A stretch of 41,294 bases of DNA from Candidatus Saccharimonadales bacterium (GCA_025450575.1 JANWHE010000007.1:1-41294), one strand, 5' to 3'. Shown: positions 1 through 9,028, counted from the stretch's first letter. The notes: generated by a model not told the origin, from the sequence alone. Program-made: numbers and translations.

Positions 1-584
1 ACCGCAGCGCCCGCATCGCCCGTGTCAAAGATGACAACGGCGCCTACCATTACATCTTAGCGACCCGCGGCATGAAACCCGGCCGCAAGTTCACGGTCAA
101 TGAAGAAGCTTCCATCGAGCAGGCTAACCGTTTGCCGCTTAAAAATATCCCTACCGGCACCCAGATTCATGCTATCGAACTTCAGCCCGGCCGCGGCGCC
201 CAATTGGTGCGCAGCGCCGGCGGCAGCGCTCAGCTGATAGCTAAAGAGGGCGATTATGCCCAGGTGCGCCTGCCCAGCGGCGAAGTCCGTATGATTAACG
301 CCGAATGTATGGCGACCATCGGAATCATCGGCAATGAACAGCACCAGAACATCAAGGTCGGCAAAGCCGGCCGCAAGCGCCGGATGGGCATCCGCCCGAC
401 CGTCCGCGGCGTGGTCATGAACGCCGCCGACCACCCGCACGGCGGCGGTGACGGCGGACGCCACCGCATGGCCCGGCCGCCGGTTACGCCGTGGGGCCAA
501 AAGACCCTGGGTTACAAAACGCGCCGCCGCAAGGTATCCAGTAAATTCATCGTAAGGACCCGCCACCAGGCGAAAAGGAGATAA
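1..584 (+). CDS. rplB: 50S ribosomal protein L2, 3' part (start lies upstream of window)
   Basis: The reading frame is open from base 3, giving 193 residues of L2; the ORF-track start at 72 is only an internal Met. L2 is a large-subunit protein next to the peptidyl transferase centre. The C-terminal signature is present as [19 protein letters not shown], with the conserved HPHGGG. The usual MNP is MNA here. The basic tail ends in KRR. It is the first gene of the visible S10-type operon, and rpsS begins 4 nt after its stop. Identification is firm; only the N-terminal RNA-binding part is missing. Confidence 0.97.
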   Translation, partial: RSARIARVKDDNGAYHYILATRGMKPGRKFTVNEEASIEQANRLPLKNIPTGTQIHAIELQPGRGAQLVRSAGGSAQLIAKEGDYAQVRLPSGEVRMINAECMATIGIIGNEQHQNIKVGKAGRKRRMGIRPTVRGVVMNAADHPHGGGDGGRHRMARPPVTPWGQKTLGYKTRRRKVSSKFIVRTRHQAKRR

Positions 585-588
585 TTAG

Positions 589-873
589 ATGACCCGTTCA
601 CTTAAAAAAGGACCGTTTATAGACCCCAAGCTAGCCCGCAAAGTGGCGGCTTTGAGCAACGAAGACCGAACCATCATCCGTACTTGGGCGCGGGCGTCTA
701 CTATTTCTCCGGATTTCGTCGGCCGGACCATCGCCGTCCATAACGGCAAAGTGCACGTGCCGGTGTTTATCACAGAGAATATGGTCGGGCATAAGCTGGG
801 CGAATTCGCGCCGACCCGCAAGTTCCGCGGCCACGGCGGTAAATTAGCTAAAGCTCAAGGAAGTGTGAGTTAG
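589..873 (+). CDS. rpsS: 30S ribosomal protein S19
   Basis: This 94-residue protein opens with [12 protein letters not shown], the typical S19 start, and contains [18 protein letters not shown] near the C-terminus, the family signature. S19 binds the 16S rRNA head with S13. The start is fixed by an AAGGAG-type Shine-Dalgarno 8-12 nt upstream, inside the end of rplB. Length is normal for the family. It sits between rplB and rplV as in nearly all bacteria. Confidence 0.98.
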   Translation: MTRSLKKGPFIDPKLARKVAALSNEDRTIIRTWARASTISPDFVGRTIAVHNGKVHVPVFITENMVGHKLGEFAPTRKFRGHGGKLAKAQGSVS

Positions 874-876
874 CGT

Positions 877-1266
877 ATGCCGGCCATAGCTTTTCAAAAA
901 GGCGTCCGTATCAGCCCCCGCAAAGTCGCGGTGGTAGCGGCTTTAGTCCGGGGTCGCAGCGTTGAGGACGCTCTGACTATCTTGGATTTCACCCCGCGCC
1001 GGGCTGCCGGCCCGGTCAAAGAAGCCATCAAGAGCGCCGCCGCCAATGCCGAGCACAACCACAGTTATAAACCGGGCACTCTGGAAATCACCGAAATCAG
1101 TGTGACTTCCGGCCCCCGCTTAAAGCGCTACATCCCAGCCGCTCGCGGCCGGGCCCGCCGCTTCCAGCGCAAGACCAGCCATATCAAAGTAATTGTCGAC
1201 GGCCAGATCCGCGAAAACAAGCGCGCCGCCGCCAATGCCGTAGAAACAGATAAGGAGACCGAATAA
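877..1266 (+). CDS. rplV: 50S ribosomal protein L22
   Basis: The 129 residues match L22, which lines the nascent peptide exit tunnel. VRISPRKVAVVAALVRG near the N-terminus and SVTSGPRLKRYIPAARGRA toward the C-terminus (the beta-hairpin region) are diagnostic. A short acidic tail of about 15 residues follows the core. It starts 3 nt after rpsS, and its TAA stop shares one base with the rpsC ATG (TAATG), which suggests translational coupling. Confidence 0.97.
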   Translation: MPAIAFQKGVRISPRKVAVVAALVRGRSVEDALTILDFTPRRAAGPVKEAIKSAAANAEHNHSYKPGTLEITEISVTSGPRLKRYIPAARGRARRFQRKTSHIKVIVDGQIRENKRAAANAVETDKETE

Positions 1267-1895
1267 TGGGCCAGAAAGTAAACCCCATCAGTATGCGCCT
1301 GCAGGTCAATAAGGATTGGCGCTCCAAGTGGTTCGTCGGCAAAAAAGATTACGCCGATTATCTTAAACAGGACTTAACAGCCCGTAAATTAATAGACCAG
1401 AAACTTGGTTCCCGGGCCGCCGTCAGCAAAGTGGATATCGAACGCTCGCCGAATCTGGTGACGGTCACTATCCAGACGGCCAAAGCCGGCGTGGTTATCG
1501 GCCGCGGCGGCGCTGGCGCCGCCGAACTTAAGAGCGACCTGGATAAGATTTTCCAGACGCCGTCGCGCGTCAACATCGAGGAGATAAAGCGTCCGGAACT
1601 GCAGGCTAAACTGGTCGCCGAGAATATCGCTCACCAGCTGGAGCGCCGCATCGCTTTCCGCCGGGCCATCAAGCAATCGGCCGCCGCCAGCATGCGGGCC
1701 GGCGCCAAAGGCGTCCGCATAGAAGTCGCCGGCCGCTTAGGCGGCATGGAAATGAGCCGCCGCGAAAAAGCCGTCGAAGGCAGCGTTCCGCTGCATACTA
1801 TCCGCGCCGACATCGACTACGGCTCAGCCCGAGCGTTGTACCCGGGCGCCGGAATTATCGGCGTGAAAGTCTGGATTTACAGAGGAGAATCGTAG
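1266..1895 (+). CDS. rpsC: 30S ribosomal protein S3
   Basis: This is 209 residues of S3, starting [15 protein letters not shown] type 2 domain is visible around residues 60-110, with the GxxG-like loop as IGRGGAG. The C-terminal domain has [18 protein letters not shown] and ends in the conserved [11 protein letters not shown]3 is part of the mRNA entry channel. The start overlaps the rplV stop by one base. Length is within the normal bacterial range, without the long C-terminal extension seen in some groups. Confidence 0.98.
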   Translation: MGQKVNPISMRLQVNKDWRSKWFVGKKDYADYLKQDLTARKLIDQKLGSRAAVSKVDIERSPNLVTVTIQTAKAGVVIGRGGAGAAELKSDLDKIFQTPSRVNIEEIKRPELQAKLVAENIAHQLERRIAFRRAIKQSAAASMRAGAKGVRIEVAGRLGGMEMSRREKAVEGSVPLHTIRADIDYGSARALYPGAGIIGVKVWIYRGES

Positions 1896-1896
1896 C

Positions 1897-2313
1897 ATGT
1901 TGATGCCCTCCCGAACCAAGTTCCGAAAAGTCCGCAAGGGCCGCATCCATGGCGGCACGGCTACGTCTTTGTCGACGATCGCCTACGGACGCTACGGCTT
2001 GGTAAGTCTGGAGAGCCAGCGGATAAATTCGCGCCAGATCGAAGCGGCCCGCCAGGCCATGACCCGTTATATCAAGCGCGGCGGCCAGATTTGGATTCGC
2101 ATTTTCCCGCATACCCCGGTCACTCGCAAGCCTCAGGACGTGAAAATGGGCAGCGGCAAGGGCAATCCGGAATTCTTCGTCGCCAAAGTCAAACCAGGCA
2201 CCGTGATGTTCGAGATGGACGGCGTCACCGAAGATCAGGCCCGCGAAGCCATGCGCCTGGCCGGACACAAACTTTCGGTCAAGACCCGCTTCGCCGTCAA
2301 GGAGGAGCAATAA
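1897..2313 (+). CDS. rplP: 50S ribosomal protein L16
   Basis: The 138-residue protein starts [16 protein letters not shown], the classic L16 opening, and contains the conserved GRYGL and MGSGKG segments. L16 sits near the A site and helps tRNA positioning. The ATG at 1897 is chosen over the in-frame ATG at 1903 because MLMP aligns with the family start and an AGGAG lies about 9 nt upstream. The stop overlaps the rpmC start as TAATG. Confidence 0.97.
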   Translation: MLMPSRTKFRKVRKGRIHGGTATSLSTIAYGRYGLVSLESQRINSRQIEAARQAMTRYIKRGGQIWIRIFPHTPVTRKPQDVKMGSGKGNPEFFVAKVKPGTVMFEMDGVTEDQAREAMRLAGHKLSVKTRFAVKEEQ

Positions 2314-2513
2314 TGAAAATCGTTGACGTCCGCAAGATGACCACGGAAGAACTGACCAAGCAGACCACGGCTTTGCAGCAGGAAATCGTCGAAATGCGGC
2401 GCCGGCTGTACAGCGGCGAAGCCCAGAACGTGCGGGCGCTGCGCGGCAAGCGTAAGGATTTAGCCCGTATCTATACCGTTTTAGGTGAAAAACTTCAGAA
2501 GGAGAGTGCATAA
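2313..2513 (+). CDS. rpmC: 50S ribosomal protein L29
   Basis: The ORF track extends this frame to 2091, but that part is an out-of-frame shadow of rplP. The real start is the ATG at 2313, overlapping the rplP stop (TAATG), with GGAGGAG just upstream. The resulting 66 residues begin [14 protein letters not shown] and form a two-helix coiled hairpin as expected for L29. RALRGKRKDLARI is the conserved C-terminal helix. L29 sits at the exit tunnel rim and contacts SRP and trigger factor in other bacteria. Confidence 0.96.
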   Translation: MKIVDVRKMTTEELTKQTTALQQEIVEMRRRLYSGEAQNVRALRGKRKDLARIYTVLGEKLQKESA

Positions 2514-2872
2514 TGGCCCGACAAATTACCGGTACCGTAACCAGCGATAAGACCGACAAGACGATCGTCATAACCGTCCGGGCCCGCCGTACCCACCCGC
2601 TTTATAAGAAGCAGTATACGGTTAATACTAAATTTATGGCCCATGACGAAAAGAATGAGGCTAAGACTGGTGATTTGGTAACTATCATTGAGACCCGGCC
2701 GATAAGCGCCCGTAAGCGGTTCCGCCTGGAGCGGATAGTGGAGCGCGCCGGCGTACGTTTTGAGGAAACCGACGCCACCGCTGACGTGCCTCAAGAGGAA
2801 GAAAAGGTTTCCGCGCCGGAGCCCAAAGCCAAGAAGCCGCCTAAGAAAGAATCCGCAGAGGAAGATAAGTAA
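2513..2872 (+). CDS. rpsQ: 30S ribosomal protein S17 with C-terminal extension
   Basis: The first 80 or so residues are a standard S17 OB fold: [16 protein letters not shown], the HPLYKK segment, and [20 protein letters not shown]. The protein is 119 residues against a usual length near 85. The extra C-terminus (about residues 84-119) is low-complexity, first acidic and then Lys/Pro/Glu-rich. Such tails recur in this operon (S5, L17, L1, S11). The start and stop both share one base with their neighbours (TAATG). Confidence 0.96.
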   Translation: MARQITGTVTSDKTDKTIVITVRARRTHPLYKKQYTVNTKFMAHDEKNEAKTGDLVTIIETRPISARKRFRLERIVERAGVRFEETDATADVPQEEEKVSAPEPKAKKPPKKESAEEDK

Positions 2873-3243
2873 TGATACAGCAGGAAAGCAGATTGATCGC
2901 TACCGATAACAGCGGCGCCCGCCAGCTACTGTGTATCCGTGTACTCGGCGGCTCCCGCCGGCGTTATGCCCGGGTCGGCGATATCATCGTGGCTACGGTT
3001 AAGACGGCCAATCCGGCTGGCGGGGTCAAGCGCAAAAGCGTCGTCAAGGCCGTGATAGTCCGGACCCGCAGCCCGATACTGCGTCAGGACGGTTCGACCA
3101 TCAGATTCGACGACAACGCGGCGGTAGTCTTAGCCGAAGACAACAAGACGCCCCGCGGCACCCGCATTTTCGGCCCGGTCCCCCGCGAACTGCGCGACAT
3201 GGGTTACCAGCGCATAATTTCCTTGGCCCCGGAGGTCCTATAA
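2872..3243 (+). CDS. rplN: 50S ribosomal protein L14
   Basis: A 123-residue L14, starting [17 protein letters not shown] and containing the conserved [10 protein letters not shown] and [14 protein letters not shown] stretches. L14 lies at the subunit interface, forms bridge B8 and is the contact of the silencing factor RsfS in other bacteria. Length and sequence are ordinary. It is coupled by TAATG overlaps to rpsQ and rplX. Confidence 0.98.
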   Translation: MIQQESRLIATDNSGARQLLCIRVLGGSRRRYARVGDIIVATVKTANPAGGVKRKSVVKAVIVRTRSPILRQDGSTIRFDDNAAVVLAEDNKTPRGTRIFGPVPRELRDMGYQRIISLAPEVL

Positions 3244-3575
3244 TGGCGCAGGCTATATTCAAGATTAGAATCAAGAAAGGCGACACCGTGATGGTTCGCT
3301 CCGGCAAATTCAAAGGCAAGACCGGCAAAGTGCTGGCTGTCCACCCCAAAGAGAACAAGGTGACAGTAGAAGGCATCAATGTCGTCAAACGCCACCGTAA
3401 GCCTACCCAGGCCCAGCCCCAGGGCGGCATCATCGAGACGACCAAGCCCATTTGGGTCAGCAAGGTGGGCCTGCTGGATAGCGCCGGCAAAAAGCCGTCG
3501 CGCATCGGCTACAAGACCGACGCCAAAGGCAATAAGATCCGAGTCCTCAAGACATCCGGCAAGGAGATAAAGTAA
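3243..3575 (+). CDS. rplX: 50S ribosomal protein L24
   Basis: The 110-residue protein has an N-terminal KOW motif, visible as KGDTVMVRSGKFKGKTGKVL, followed by the basic GINVVKRHRKPTQ segment that marks L24. L24 starts 50S assembly by binding the 5' domain of 23S rRNA. No zinc cysteines are present. The start is coupled to the rplN stop, with GGAGG immediately before it. Confidence 0.97.
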   Translation: MAQAIFKIRIKKGDTVMVRSGKFKGKTGKVLAVHPKENKVTVEGINVVKRHRKPTQAQPQGGIIETTKPIWVSKVGLLDSAGKKPSRIGYKTDAKGNKIRVLKTSGKEIK

Positions 3576-4156
3576 TGGCAAAAGCACCCGCCGCCGCGCC
3601 GGCTAAATACCAAGCCCGCCTCAAAGTCAGGTACAACGACCAGATAAAGGCCGAGCTTCAAAAAGAGCTCAAACTGGACAACATCTGGGAAGTGCCGCGC
3701 CTGGAGAAAATCGTGGTCAACGCCGGCTTAGGCCGCGCCAAAGATGACAAGAAGGTGTTAGAGGCCGCCGCCAACACTATCCGTAAAATTACCGGCCAGC
3801 AGCCGGTCGATACCATCGCCCGGATGTCCATCGCCAGTTTCAAACTGCGCGAGGGCAATAAGATTGGCATCAAAGTGACGCTGCGCGACGAACGCATGTA
3901 CGAATTCGCCGACCGCTTCATCAACATCATCCTGCCGCGCCTGCGCGACTTCCACGGCGTAGCCGAACGCTCGTTCGACAAGCAAGGCAATTACAGCATC
4001 GGCCTGACCGACCAATCCGTCTTTCCGGAACTGTCATTCGAAGAGACCTCCACGCCCCATGGCCTGCAAGTCATATTCAATATTAAAGCTAAACAGCCCG
4101 ACCATGCCCGAGCCCTACTGGAAAAACTAGGCATGCCATTCGAGAGGAGAAATTAA
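3575..4156 (+). CDS. rplE: 50S ribosomal protein L5
   Basis: This 193-residue L5 has a short Ala/Pro-rich lead, then YNDQIKAELQKELKLDN and VPRLEKIVVNAGLG, which are family signatures. The conserved ITGQQPV and the IASFKLREGNKIGIKVTLR block are also present. L5 binds 5S rRNA and contacts P-site tRNA. The length is slightly above the usual 180 because of the N-terminal extension. It starts on the rplX stop (TAATG) and is followed with no gap by rpsN. Confidence 0.97.
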   Translation: MAKAPAAAPAKYQARLKVRYNDQIKAELQKELKLDNIWEVPRLEKIVVNAGLGRAKDDKKVLEAAANTIRKITGQQPVDTIARMSIASFKLREGNKIGIKVTLRDERMYEFADRFINIILPRLRDFHGVAERSFDKQGNYSIGLTDQSVFPELSFEETSTPHGLQVIFNIKAKQPDHARALLEKLGMPFERRN

Positions 4157-4426
4157 ATGGCTAAGAAATCAATCCTGGCAAGAGACAAGAAGCGCGACAA
4201 GATGATCGCCAAGTATGCCGCCAAGCGCGCCGAGCTTAAAGCCGCCGGCGATCTGGAAGGTCTGGCCTTGCTGCCGCGTAACAGCAGCCCGACCCGCCAC
4301 ACTAACCGCGATTTCAAAACCGGTCGGCCTAGGGGCTACATGCGCCGGTTCGGTTTAAGCCGTATCTCCTTCCGCGAGCACGCCAGCAAGGGCGAGATTC
4401 CAGGAGTAACCAAGAGTAGTTGGTAA
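4157..4426 (+). CDS. rpsN: 30S ribosomal protein S14, cysteine-free form
   Basis: The 89 residues match the long zinc-independent S14: [16 protein letters not shown] at the start and [21 protein letters not shown] toward the C-terminus, ending TKSSW. No CxxC pair is present, so this is the C-minus paralog type. S14 is needed for late 30S head assembly. An AGGAG lies 7 nt upstream of the ATG, inside the end of rplE. Confidence 0.97.
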   Translation: MAKKSILARDKKRDKMIAKYAAKRAELKAAGDLEGLALLPRNSSPTRHTNRDFKTGRPRGYMRRFGLSRISFREHASKGEIPGVTKSSW

Positions 4427-4430
4427 GCAT

Positions 4431-4841
4431 ATGAATAAGACTAATCTAGTATCAACCGACCCCATCGCCGACATGTTCAGCCGCATCCGCAACGCCATCG
4501 CGGTCAATAAGCCGCAGGTCAGCCTGCCGCACTCCAACGTCAAGGAAACCATCGCCCGTATCCTGGCGGACAACGGCTTTATCAGCCATGTCGGCGTGAC
4601 GGAAGAAGAAGACCGTAAATTCTTAGTGATAACTATTAATAGCGAGGATGAATCAGCCAAGATTACCGAAATCAACCGTCTCAGCCGCCCCGGGCGCCGG
4701 ATGTATGTTAAATCGCCGGCCGTTCCGACCGTCAAGCGCGGCCGCGGCCTGGTCGTCATTTCCACTTCGCACGGTATCATGACCGGCCGCGAGGCCGTCG
4801 ATAAGAACCTCGGCGGCGAATTAATCTGCGAGGTCTATTAA
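4431..4841 (+). CDS. rpsH: 30S ribosomal protein S8
   Basis: The 136-residue protein carries TDPIADMFSRIRNAI and ends with the S8 signature STSHGIMTGREAVDKNLGGE. S8 binds helix 21 of 16S rRNA and in E. coli represses the spc operon. No clear Shine-Dalgarno stands before the ATG, only 4 nt after rpsN, so translation is probably coupled. Ordinary length. Confidence 0.97.
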   Translation: MNKTNLVSTDPIADMFSRIRNAIAVNKPQVSLPHSNVKETIARILADNGFISHVGVTEEEDRKFLVITINSEDESAKITEINRLSRPGRRMYVKSPAVPTVKRGRGLVVISTSHGIMTGREAVDKNLGGELICEVY

Positions 4842-4842
4842 A

Positions 4843-5379
4843 ATGAGTCGAGTAGGAAAACAGCCCATCACCATTCCCAGCGGCGTGACAATCACTGTCG
4901 ACGATGACAAGGTGACCGTCAACGGCTCTAAGGGTAGCTTAGAACAGTTCACTATGCCCGGGATTAAAATTTCCCAGGCCGACGGCATGCTGAATGTCGA
5001 GCGCCAGAACGACGAGCGCCAGAACCGGGCCCGCCACGGCTTGATACGCACATTGATCAGCAACATGGTCACCGGTGTCAGCCAGGGCTTCGAAAAGAAG
5101 CTGGAAATCAACGGCGTCGGCTACCGCGTGCAGCAGCAAGGCACGGACTTAAAGCTTAACCTTGGCTTTTCGCACGATGTCATCTATCATATCCCGGCCG
5201 GCGTTACCGCTGCTGTCGAACAGAACGTCATCACCGTCAGCGGCATCGACAAGCAGCAAGTAGGCCAGGTGGCCGCCGAAATCCGGGCCTTAAAGAAGCC
5301 CGAACCTTATAAAGGCAAAGGCATCAAATACGTGGATGAACGCATCATCCGTAAGAGCGGAAAGAGCGGTAAGGAATAG
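4843..5379 (+). CDS. rplF: 50S ribosomal protein L6
   Basis: A 178-residue L6 with the tandem fold: [16 protein letters not shown] at the start, [21 protein letters not shown] in the middle, and the C-terminal signature [15 protein letters not shown]6 sits near the GTPase-associated centre of the 50S subunit. The one-base gap to rpsH suggests coupling. Nothing unusual is seen. Confidence 0.98.
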   Translation: MSRVGKQPITIPSGVTITVDDDKVTVNGSKGSLEQFTMPGIKISQADGMLNVERQNDERQNRARHGLIRTLISNMVTGVSQGFEKKLEINGVGYRVQQQGTDLKLNLGFSHDVIYHIPAGVTAAVEQNVITVSGIDKQQVGQVAAEIRALKKPEPYKGKGIKYVDERIIRKSGKSGKE

Positions 5380-5381
5380 AT

Positions 5382-5735
5382 ATGAACAGATTGGCTCATA
5401 AGACCCAAAACGCCGCCCGCCGGGCCGCCCGCGTCCGGACGGTAGTTAAAGGCACCACAGAACGCCCCCGATTGTCGGTCAATATCAGCAACCTGCACAT
5501 CACCGCCCAGATTATCGACGATACCAAGGGCGTGACCTTGGCCTATGCGTCAACGGTCGGCAAAGATATCGCCGGCAGCCGTACCGAGCAAGCCGCCCAG
5601 GTCGGCAAAGATATCGCCGCCAAAGCCAAAAAGGCCAAAGTCAGTAAAGTAGCCTTAGACCGCGGCCGCCGGGCCTATCATGGAAGAGTAAAAGCCTTGG
5701 CCGACGCCGCGCGCGAGGCAGGATTGGAGTTTTAA
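5382..5735 (+). CDS. rplR: 50S ribosomal protein L18
   Basis: The 117-residue protein ends FDRG-like as [26 protein letters not shown], the L18 C-terminal signature, and has [22 protein letters not shown] in the N-terminal half. L18 binds 5S rRNA with L5. It begins 2 nt after rplF. The basic N-terminal arm is short but present. Confidence 0.97.
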   Translation: MNRLAHKTQNAARRAARVRTVVKGTTERPRLSVNISNLHITAQIIDDTKGVTLAYASTVGKDIAGSRTEQAAQVGKDIAAKAKKAKVSKVALDRGRRAYHGRVKALADAAREAGLEF

Positions 5736-5736
5736 T

Positions 5737-6276
5737 ATGCAGTCAGCCCAAAGAAGTCGCCCGCCAGCCGGAGTCCAAGAAGAAAAGCAGTTCGATGAAC
5801 GGGTCGTCTACGTCAACCGCGTGGCCCGGGTAGTCAAAGGTGGCCGGCGTTTCCGGTTTCAGGCTCTAATTGTCGCCGGTGACCATAAAGGCCGCGTCGG
5901 TATCGGCGTCAGCAAAGGCGCTGACGTGTCAGCCGCCGTCACCAAAGCTACGGACGTCGCCAAAAAGAATATGGTCAAAATATCGCTTTATAAAGGCACG
6001 CTGACTCATGAGGTGGAAGGCCGCGTCGGTGGCAGCAAGATCTTAATCATGCCAGCCGCTCCCGGTACCGGTCTGATCGCCGGCGGCGTAGTCCGCACCG
6101 TCCTGGAAGTCGCCGGCATAGAGAACGCCCTCAGTAAATCCCTGGGTTCCAGTAACCGGATCAACACCGCCTACGCTGCCGTCAACGCCCTGATGAGCAT
6201 GCAGCCTTCCAGTAAATGGATAACCAAACCGGCCGCGGCTAAGAAACCGGCAGCTAAAGCAAAGGCCAAGGCTTAG
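5737..6276 (+). CDS. rpsE: 30S ribosomal protein S5 with Ala/Lys tail
   Basis: S5 is recognised by FDERVVYVNRVARVVKGGRRF, the KGRVGIGVSKGADV loop, and APGTGLIAGG. It contributes to mRNA entry and decoding accuracy. The 179-residue length includes a C-terminal Ala/Lys/Pro repeat tail of about 17 residues. The next gene is rplO after only 3 nt: the rpmD (L30) gene that normally lies here is missing. Confidence 0.97.
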   Translation: MQSAQRSRPPAGVQEEKQFDERVVYVNRVARVVKGGRRFRFQALIVAGDHKGRVGIGVSKGADVSAAVTKATDVAKKNMVKISLYKGTLTHEVEGRVGGSKILIMPAAPGTGLIAGGVVRTVLEVAGIENALSKSLGSSNRINTAYAAVNALMSMQPSSKWITKPAAAKKPAAKAKAKA

Positions 6277-6279
6277 ACT

Positions 6280-6753
6280 ATGAAATATAACGAATTAACC
6301 CTTTCTAAGCAGAAAAAGGCCACCCGGGCCGGCCGTGGCATCAGCGCCGGCCGTGGTAAGACCGCCGGCCGTGGTACCAAAGGGCAGGGTGCCCGCAAAA
6401 GTCCCGGCAAAGCCGGCTTCGAAGGCGGTCAGATTCCTTTATACATGCGCCTGCCCAAACTGCGCGGCTTTAAGAACAATCGCCAGGGCGCTGAAGAGGT
6501 CTATACCGGCCACTTAGAGCAGATCAAAAAGCCGGCCATCGATACGGCCGTACTTCATGAGGCCGGCCTTATCAGCAGCCCGCACGCCAAAGTCAAACTG
6601 CTGCTAAACGGCGAGCTGACCGCTAAAAAGATCGTTCAGCTGCAATCGGCCAGCGCCAAAGCTATCGAAGCCATCGAAAAAGCCGGCGGCAGTTTCACGC
6701 CGGTCGCCCGGGTTCCGCGTCCGGCCAAAAAAGCCGAAAAAAAACTCGAATAA
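6280..6753 (+). CDS. rplO: 50S ribosomal protein L15
   Basis: The 157-residue protein shows the Gly/Arg-rich L15 N-terminus (GRGISAGRGKTAGRGTKGQGAR) and the GGQIPLYMRLPKLRGFKN signature. L15 is a late-assembly 50S protein that reaches into the rRNA core. The tail is Lys/Ala-rich. It is the last gene before a 52-nt gap that holds a hairpin and the secY promoter. Confidence 0.97.
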   Translation: MKYNELTLSKQKKATRAGRGISAGRGKTAGRGTKGQGARKSPGKAGFEGGQIPLYMRLPKLRGFKNNRQGAEEVYTGHLEQIKKPAIDTAVLHEAGLISSPHAKVKLLLNGELTAKKIVQLQSASAKAIEAIEKAGGSFTPVARVPRPAKKAEKKLE

Positions 6754-6774
6754 CATTCCTAAAAACGGGGGTTA

Positions 6775-6790
6775 ACCAGCTGACGCTGGT
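6775..6790 (+). other. Perfect hairpin in the rplO-secY gap
   Basis: ACCAGC-TGAC-GCTGGT forms a perfect 6-bp stem with a 4-nt loop. No T-run follows, so it is a poor intrinsic terminator. Its right arm ends one base before the secY -10 box, so it could be an operator or an mRNA 3'-end structure for rplO. Function is not known. Confidence 0.45.
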
Positions 6791-6791
6791 G

Positions 6792-6797
6792 TATAAT
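6792..6797 (+). promoter_or_regulatory. secY promoter -10 box, near-leaderless
   Basis: A perfect TATAAT ends 8 nt before the secY GTG (spacer AACTGCAA). There is no Shine-Dalgarno and no clear -35. Transcription would start at or just before the start codon. Confidence 0.7.
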
Positions 6798-6805
6798 AAC
6801 TGCAA

Positions 6806-8326
6806 GTGAATTGGGGCATAATTTTAAAGTCTTTGGGTCAGAGCGAGATGCGCAAGCGCATCGGCGCCGTATTGGGCATGCTGCTGGTCTTCCGTATCTT
6901 AGCCCATGTTCCGGTCCCTTTAGCCGACCCCCACACCTTAAAGCAGGTTCTGCAGAACTTATTCACCCAGTCCAACTCCAACCAACTGCTAGGCTTCCTT
7001 AACGTCTTATCGGGCGGGGCTCTTGCCAACTTTTCCATCATGCTGGTCGGCCTGGGTCCCTACATCAACGCCAGCATTATCATGCAGATGCTTACCAAAG
7101 CCCTCCCTAAGCTGGAGGCCATGAACAAAGAGGGCGAATACGGTCGTAAGCGTATCAACCAGTACACCCGCATGCTGACTTTCCCGCTGGCCATCATCCA
7201 GTCTATCGGCACCATCTATCTTATCCGCCAGGAAGCCTCCAGTATCGGCGGCCTGGGCGACATAACCGCCCACACTTCATTCATGCAGTGGTTCGTGATG
7301 ATCGCCGCGCTGACCGGCGGCTCCATGATACTGATGTGGCTGGGCGAACTGATTACCGAGCGGTCTATCGGCAACGGCATATCCTTACTGATTACCGTGG
7401 GTATCGTCAGCCGCCTGCCGACCTTATTCACGCAGTTATGGACCTCTACCTACTGGGTAAAAGGTACCAACGCCGCGGCCGATAAATTTTACTTTCTGCA
7501 CCGGAACTTCAGTAAACACGGGATGATCCTGTTCTGGGTGGTTATGCTGGCGATCGTATTCATAACCTGGGCGGTGGTGAAGCTTAACGAAGCCTCCCGG
7601 CGTCTGACGGTCAATTACGCCAAAAGGGTGCAAGGCAATCGCACCTACGGCGGAGTTACGACCACTTTGCCGGTCAAGCTGATTACCGCCGGCGTCATTC
7701 CCATCATCTTCGCCGTCGCTTTCTTGTCGGTGCCTAACTTCTTGGGCCAGATACTGACGCACGGCCAAGGGATTAATTATGTACCGCATACCCACTGGGG
7801 GCACATCGGCGTCCAGCTGGCTACCTGGTTCCAAAACCCCAGCGCTCAGACTTTCGCCGCCGGCGGCTGGCAGCCCTGGATCTATCCTCTCACCTACTTC
7901 CTGCTGGTGTTCGTATTCACTTATTTTTATACCAGCGTGACTTTCAATTCTAAGGAGATTGCCGAGAACCTGCAGAAACAAGGCGGCTTTATCGCCGACG
8001 TCCGTTCCGGTAAACAGACCGAAAAGTATCTTAGCTCCATCGTCAACCGGCTGACGCTGTTCGGCGGCTTGGCGCTGGGCTTCTTGGCGGTCCTGCCAAT
8101 TCTCGCCCAGGTCAAGCTGAACCAAAACATCGCTATTGGCGGCACCAGCATCCTTATCTTGGTATCTGTATCGCTTGAGACACTCCGTCAGATTGAGTCC
8201 CGCGCCCTAATGATTACCTACGACCAATACGAAGCCCCGGAATATTTTTACGAAGGCGGCAACGCCGTCGAATCTGCCCTAGGTGCCCGCCGTCTGCGGT
8301 TCGGCGTCCCGCGCCGCAGAAAATAA
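6806..8326 (+). CDS. secY: Protein translocase subunit SecY
   Basis: SecY is the pore of the Sec translocon in the cytoplasmic membrane; its partner SecE is encoded at 27959. The 506-residue protein begins NWGIILKSLGQSEMRKRI and shows PYINASIIMQMLTK, GNGISLLI and the cytoplasmic loop KRVQGNRTYGG, all typical. About ten hydrophobic segments are visible. It is longer than the roughly 440-residue E. coli protein, mainly from enlarged loops, for example around residues 215-235 and 310-345. The start is GTG. The usual followers adk and map are absent; a convergent HAD gene comes directly after the stop. Confidence 0.97.
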   Translation: MNWGIILKSLGQSEMRKRIGAVLGMLLVFRILAHVPVPLADPHTLKQVLQNLFTQSNSNQLLGFLNVLSGGALANFSIMLVGLGPYINASIIMQMLTKALPKLEAMNKEGEYGRKRINQYTRMLTFPLAIIQSIGTIYLIRQEASSIGGLGDITAHTSFMQWFVMIAALTGGSMILMWLGELITERSIGNGISLLITVGIVSRLPTLFTQLWTSTYWVKGTNAAADKFYFLHRNFSKHGMILFWVVMLAIVFITWAVVKLNEASRRLTVNYAKRVQGNRTYGGVTTTLPVKLITAGVIPIIFAVAFLSVPNFLGQILTHGQGINYVPHTHWGHIGVQLATWFQNPSAQTFAAGGWQPWIYPLTYFLLVFVFTYFYTSVTFNSKEIAENLQKQGGFIADVRSGKQTEKYLSSIVNRLTLFGGLALGFLAVLPILAQVKLNQNIAIGGTSILILVSVSLETLRQIESRALMITYDQYEAPEYFYEGGNAVESALGARRLRFGVPRRRK

Positions 8327-8944
8327 CTATCCTAGGATTTTCAGCAGGCCCTTAGGCGAATCGGCTATAAAGTCTGGCTTGGCGTCTTTTATGGCGGCCG
8401 GGTCGTTAAAACCCCAGGTAACGCCGACTGACGTAACGCCGGCTTTTTTGGCCGCCAGTATGTCTCGGACCTCGTCCCCGATGTAGTAGCAGCTGCTTTT
8501 ATCTAGCTTGTATCTGCCGATAATCTTCTTTAAGGCCGAAGCTTTGCCCTGCAGGCCGATATCGCCGGAGATGCCGGCAAAGTAGCCATCCAAGCCGTTC
8601 TTTTTCAGGAATCTGTCGATATTATCAGCGCTATTGGTGCTTAATATATACATCCCGCAACCGTTATTGCGAAGCTGTTTTAAGGTTTCCGGCATATCCG
8701 GAAAAGTTTTTATCTCCGTTATTCTCACACCGATCAGTTTCTTGGCTTTAAAGACCATGCCGGGCAGTTGCCACTTCTTTATCTTCAGGTACTTGATGAT
8801 CTGGCGCAGGCTTTGGCCGCGCAGTATATCAATCTCTTCGGCGGTTAATTTTTCCGGCCGTTTGGTTATTTCCTCGAATATCGTCAGCACGGACTCGAAA
8901 CTGTCGGCAATCGTGCCGTCAAAATCAAAAATCACCGTCTTCAC
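8327..8944 (-). CDS. HAD-superfamily phosphatase (Gph/PGPase-like)
   Basis: The 205-residue protein starts MKTVIFDFDGTIADS, HAD motif I with the nucleophilic Asp and the general acid Asp two residues later. Motif II is LSTNS, the motif III Lys lies in the QGKASALKK stretch, and motif IV is YYIGDEVRDILAAKKAG. An alpha-helical C1 cap occupies about residues 15-80. The fold suggests hydrolysis of a small phosphorylated metabolite, such as phosphoglycolate; the substrate cannot be read from sequence. The start is GTG at 8944 and the stop abuts the secY stop, with no terminator between the convergent genes. Confidence 0.85.
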   Translation of the reverse strand: MKTVIFDFDGTIADSFESVLTIFEEITKRPEKLTAEEIDILRGQSLRQIIKYLKIKKWQLPGMVFKAKKLIGVRITEIKTFPDMPETLKQLRNNGCGMYILSTNSADNIDRFLKKNGLDGYFAGISGDIGLQGKASALKKIIGRYKLDKSSCYYIGDEVRDILAAKKAGVTSVGVTWGFNDPAAIKDAKPDFIADSPKGLLKILG

Positions 8945-8952
8945 TTGCCTAA

Positions 8953-8961
8953 ATCATACCA
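8953..8961 (-). promoter_or_regulatory. Extended -10 promoter of the HAD gene
   Basis: On the minus strand TGG-TATGAT ends 8 nt before the GTG start. There is no Shine-Dalgarno. This is the same near-leaderless layout as secY. Confidence 0.55.
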
Positions 8962-9028
8962 AAAAAGGTGCTCAGGAAGGTATTGTGCTCAAGCTCTCTA
9001 TCTCGGTATTGCTTAAATTGAGAAAAGA

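Noticed and set aside
1855-2571. 238-residue minus-strand ORF opposite rpsC, rplP and rpmC
   Set aside because: It is antisense to three certain ribosomal genes, has no family features, and such shadows are expected from GC-rich codon bias.
7436-8125. 229-residue minus-strand ORF opposite secY
   Set aside because: Antisense to SecY membrane segments, no motif and no ribosome site.
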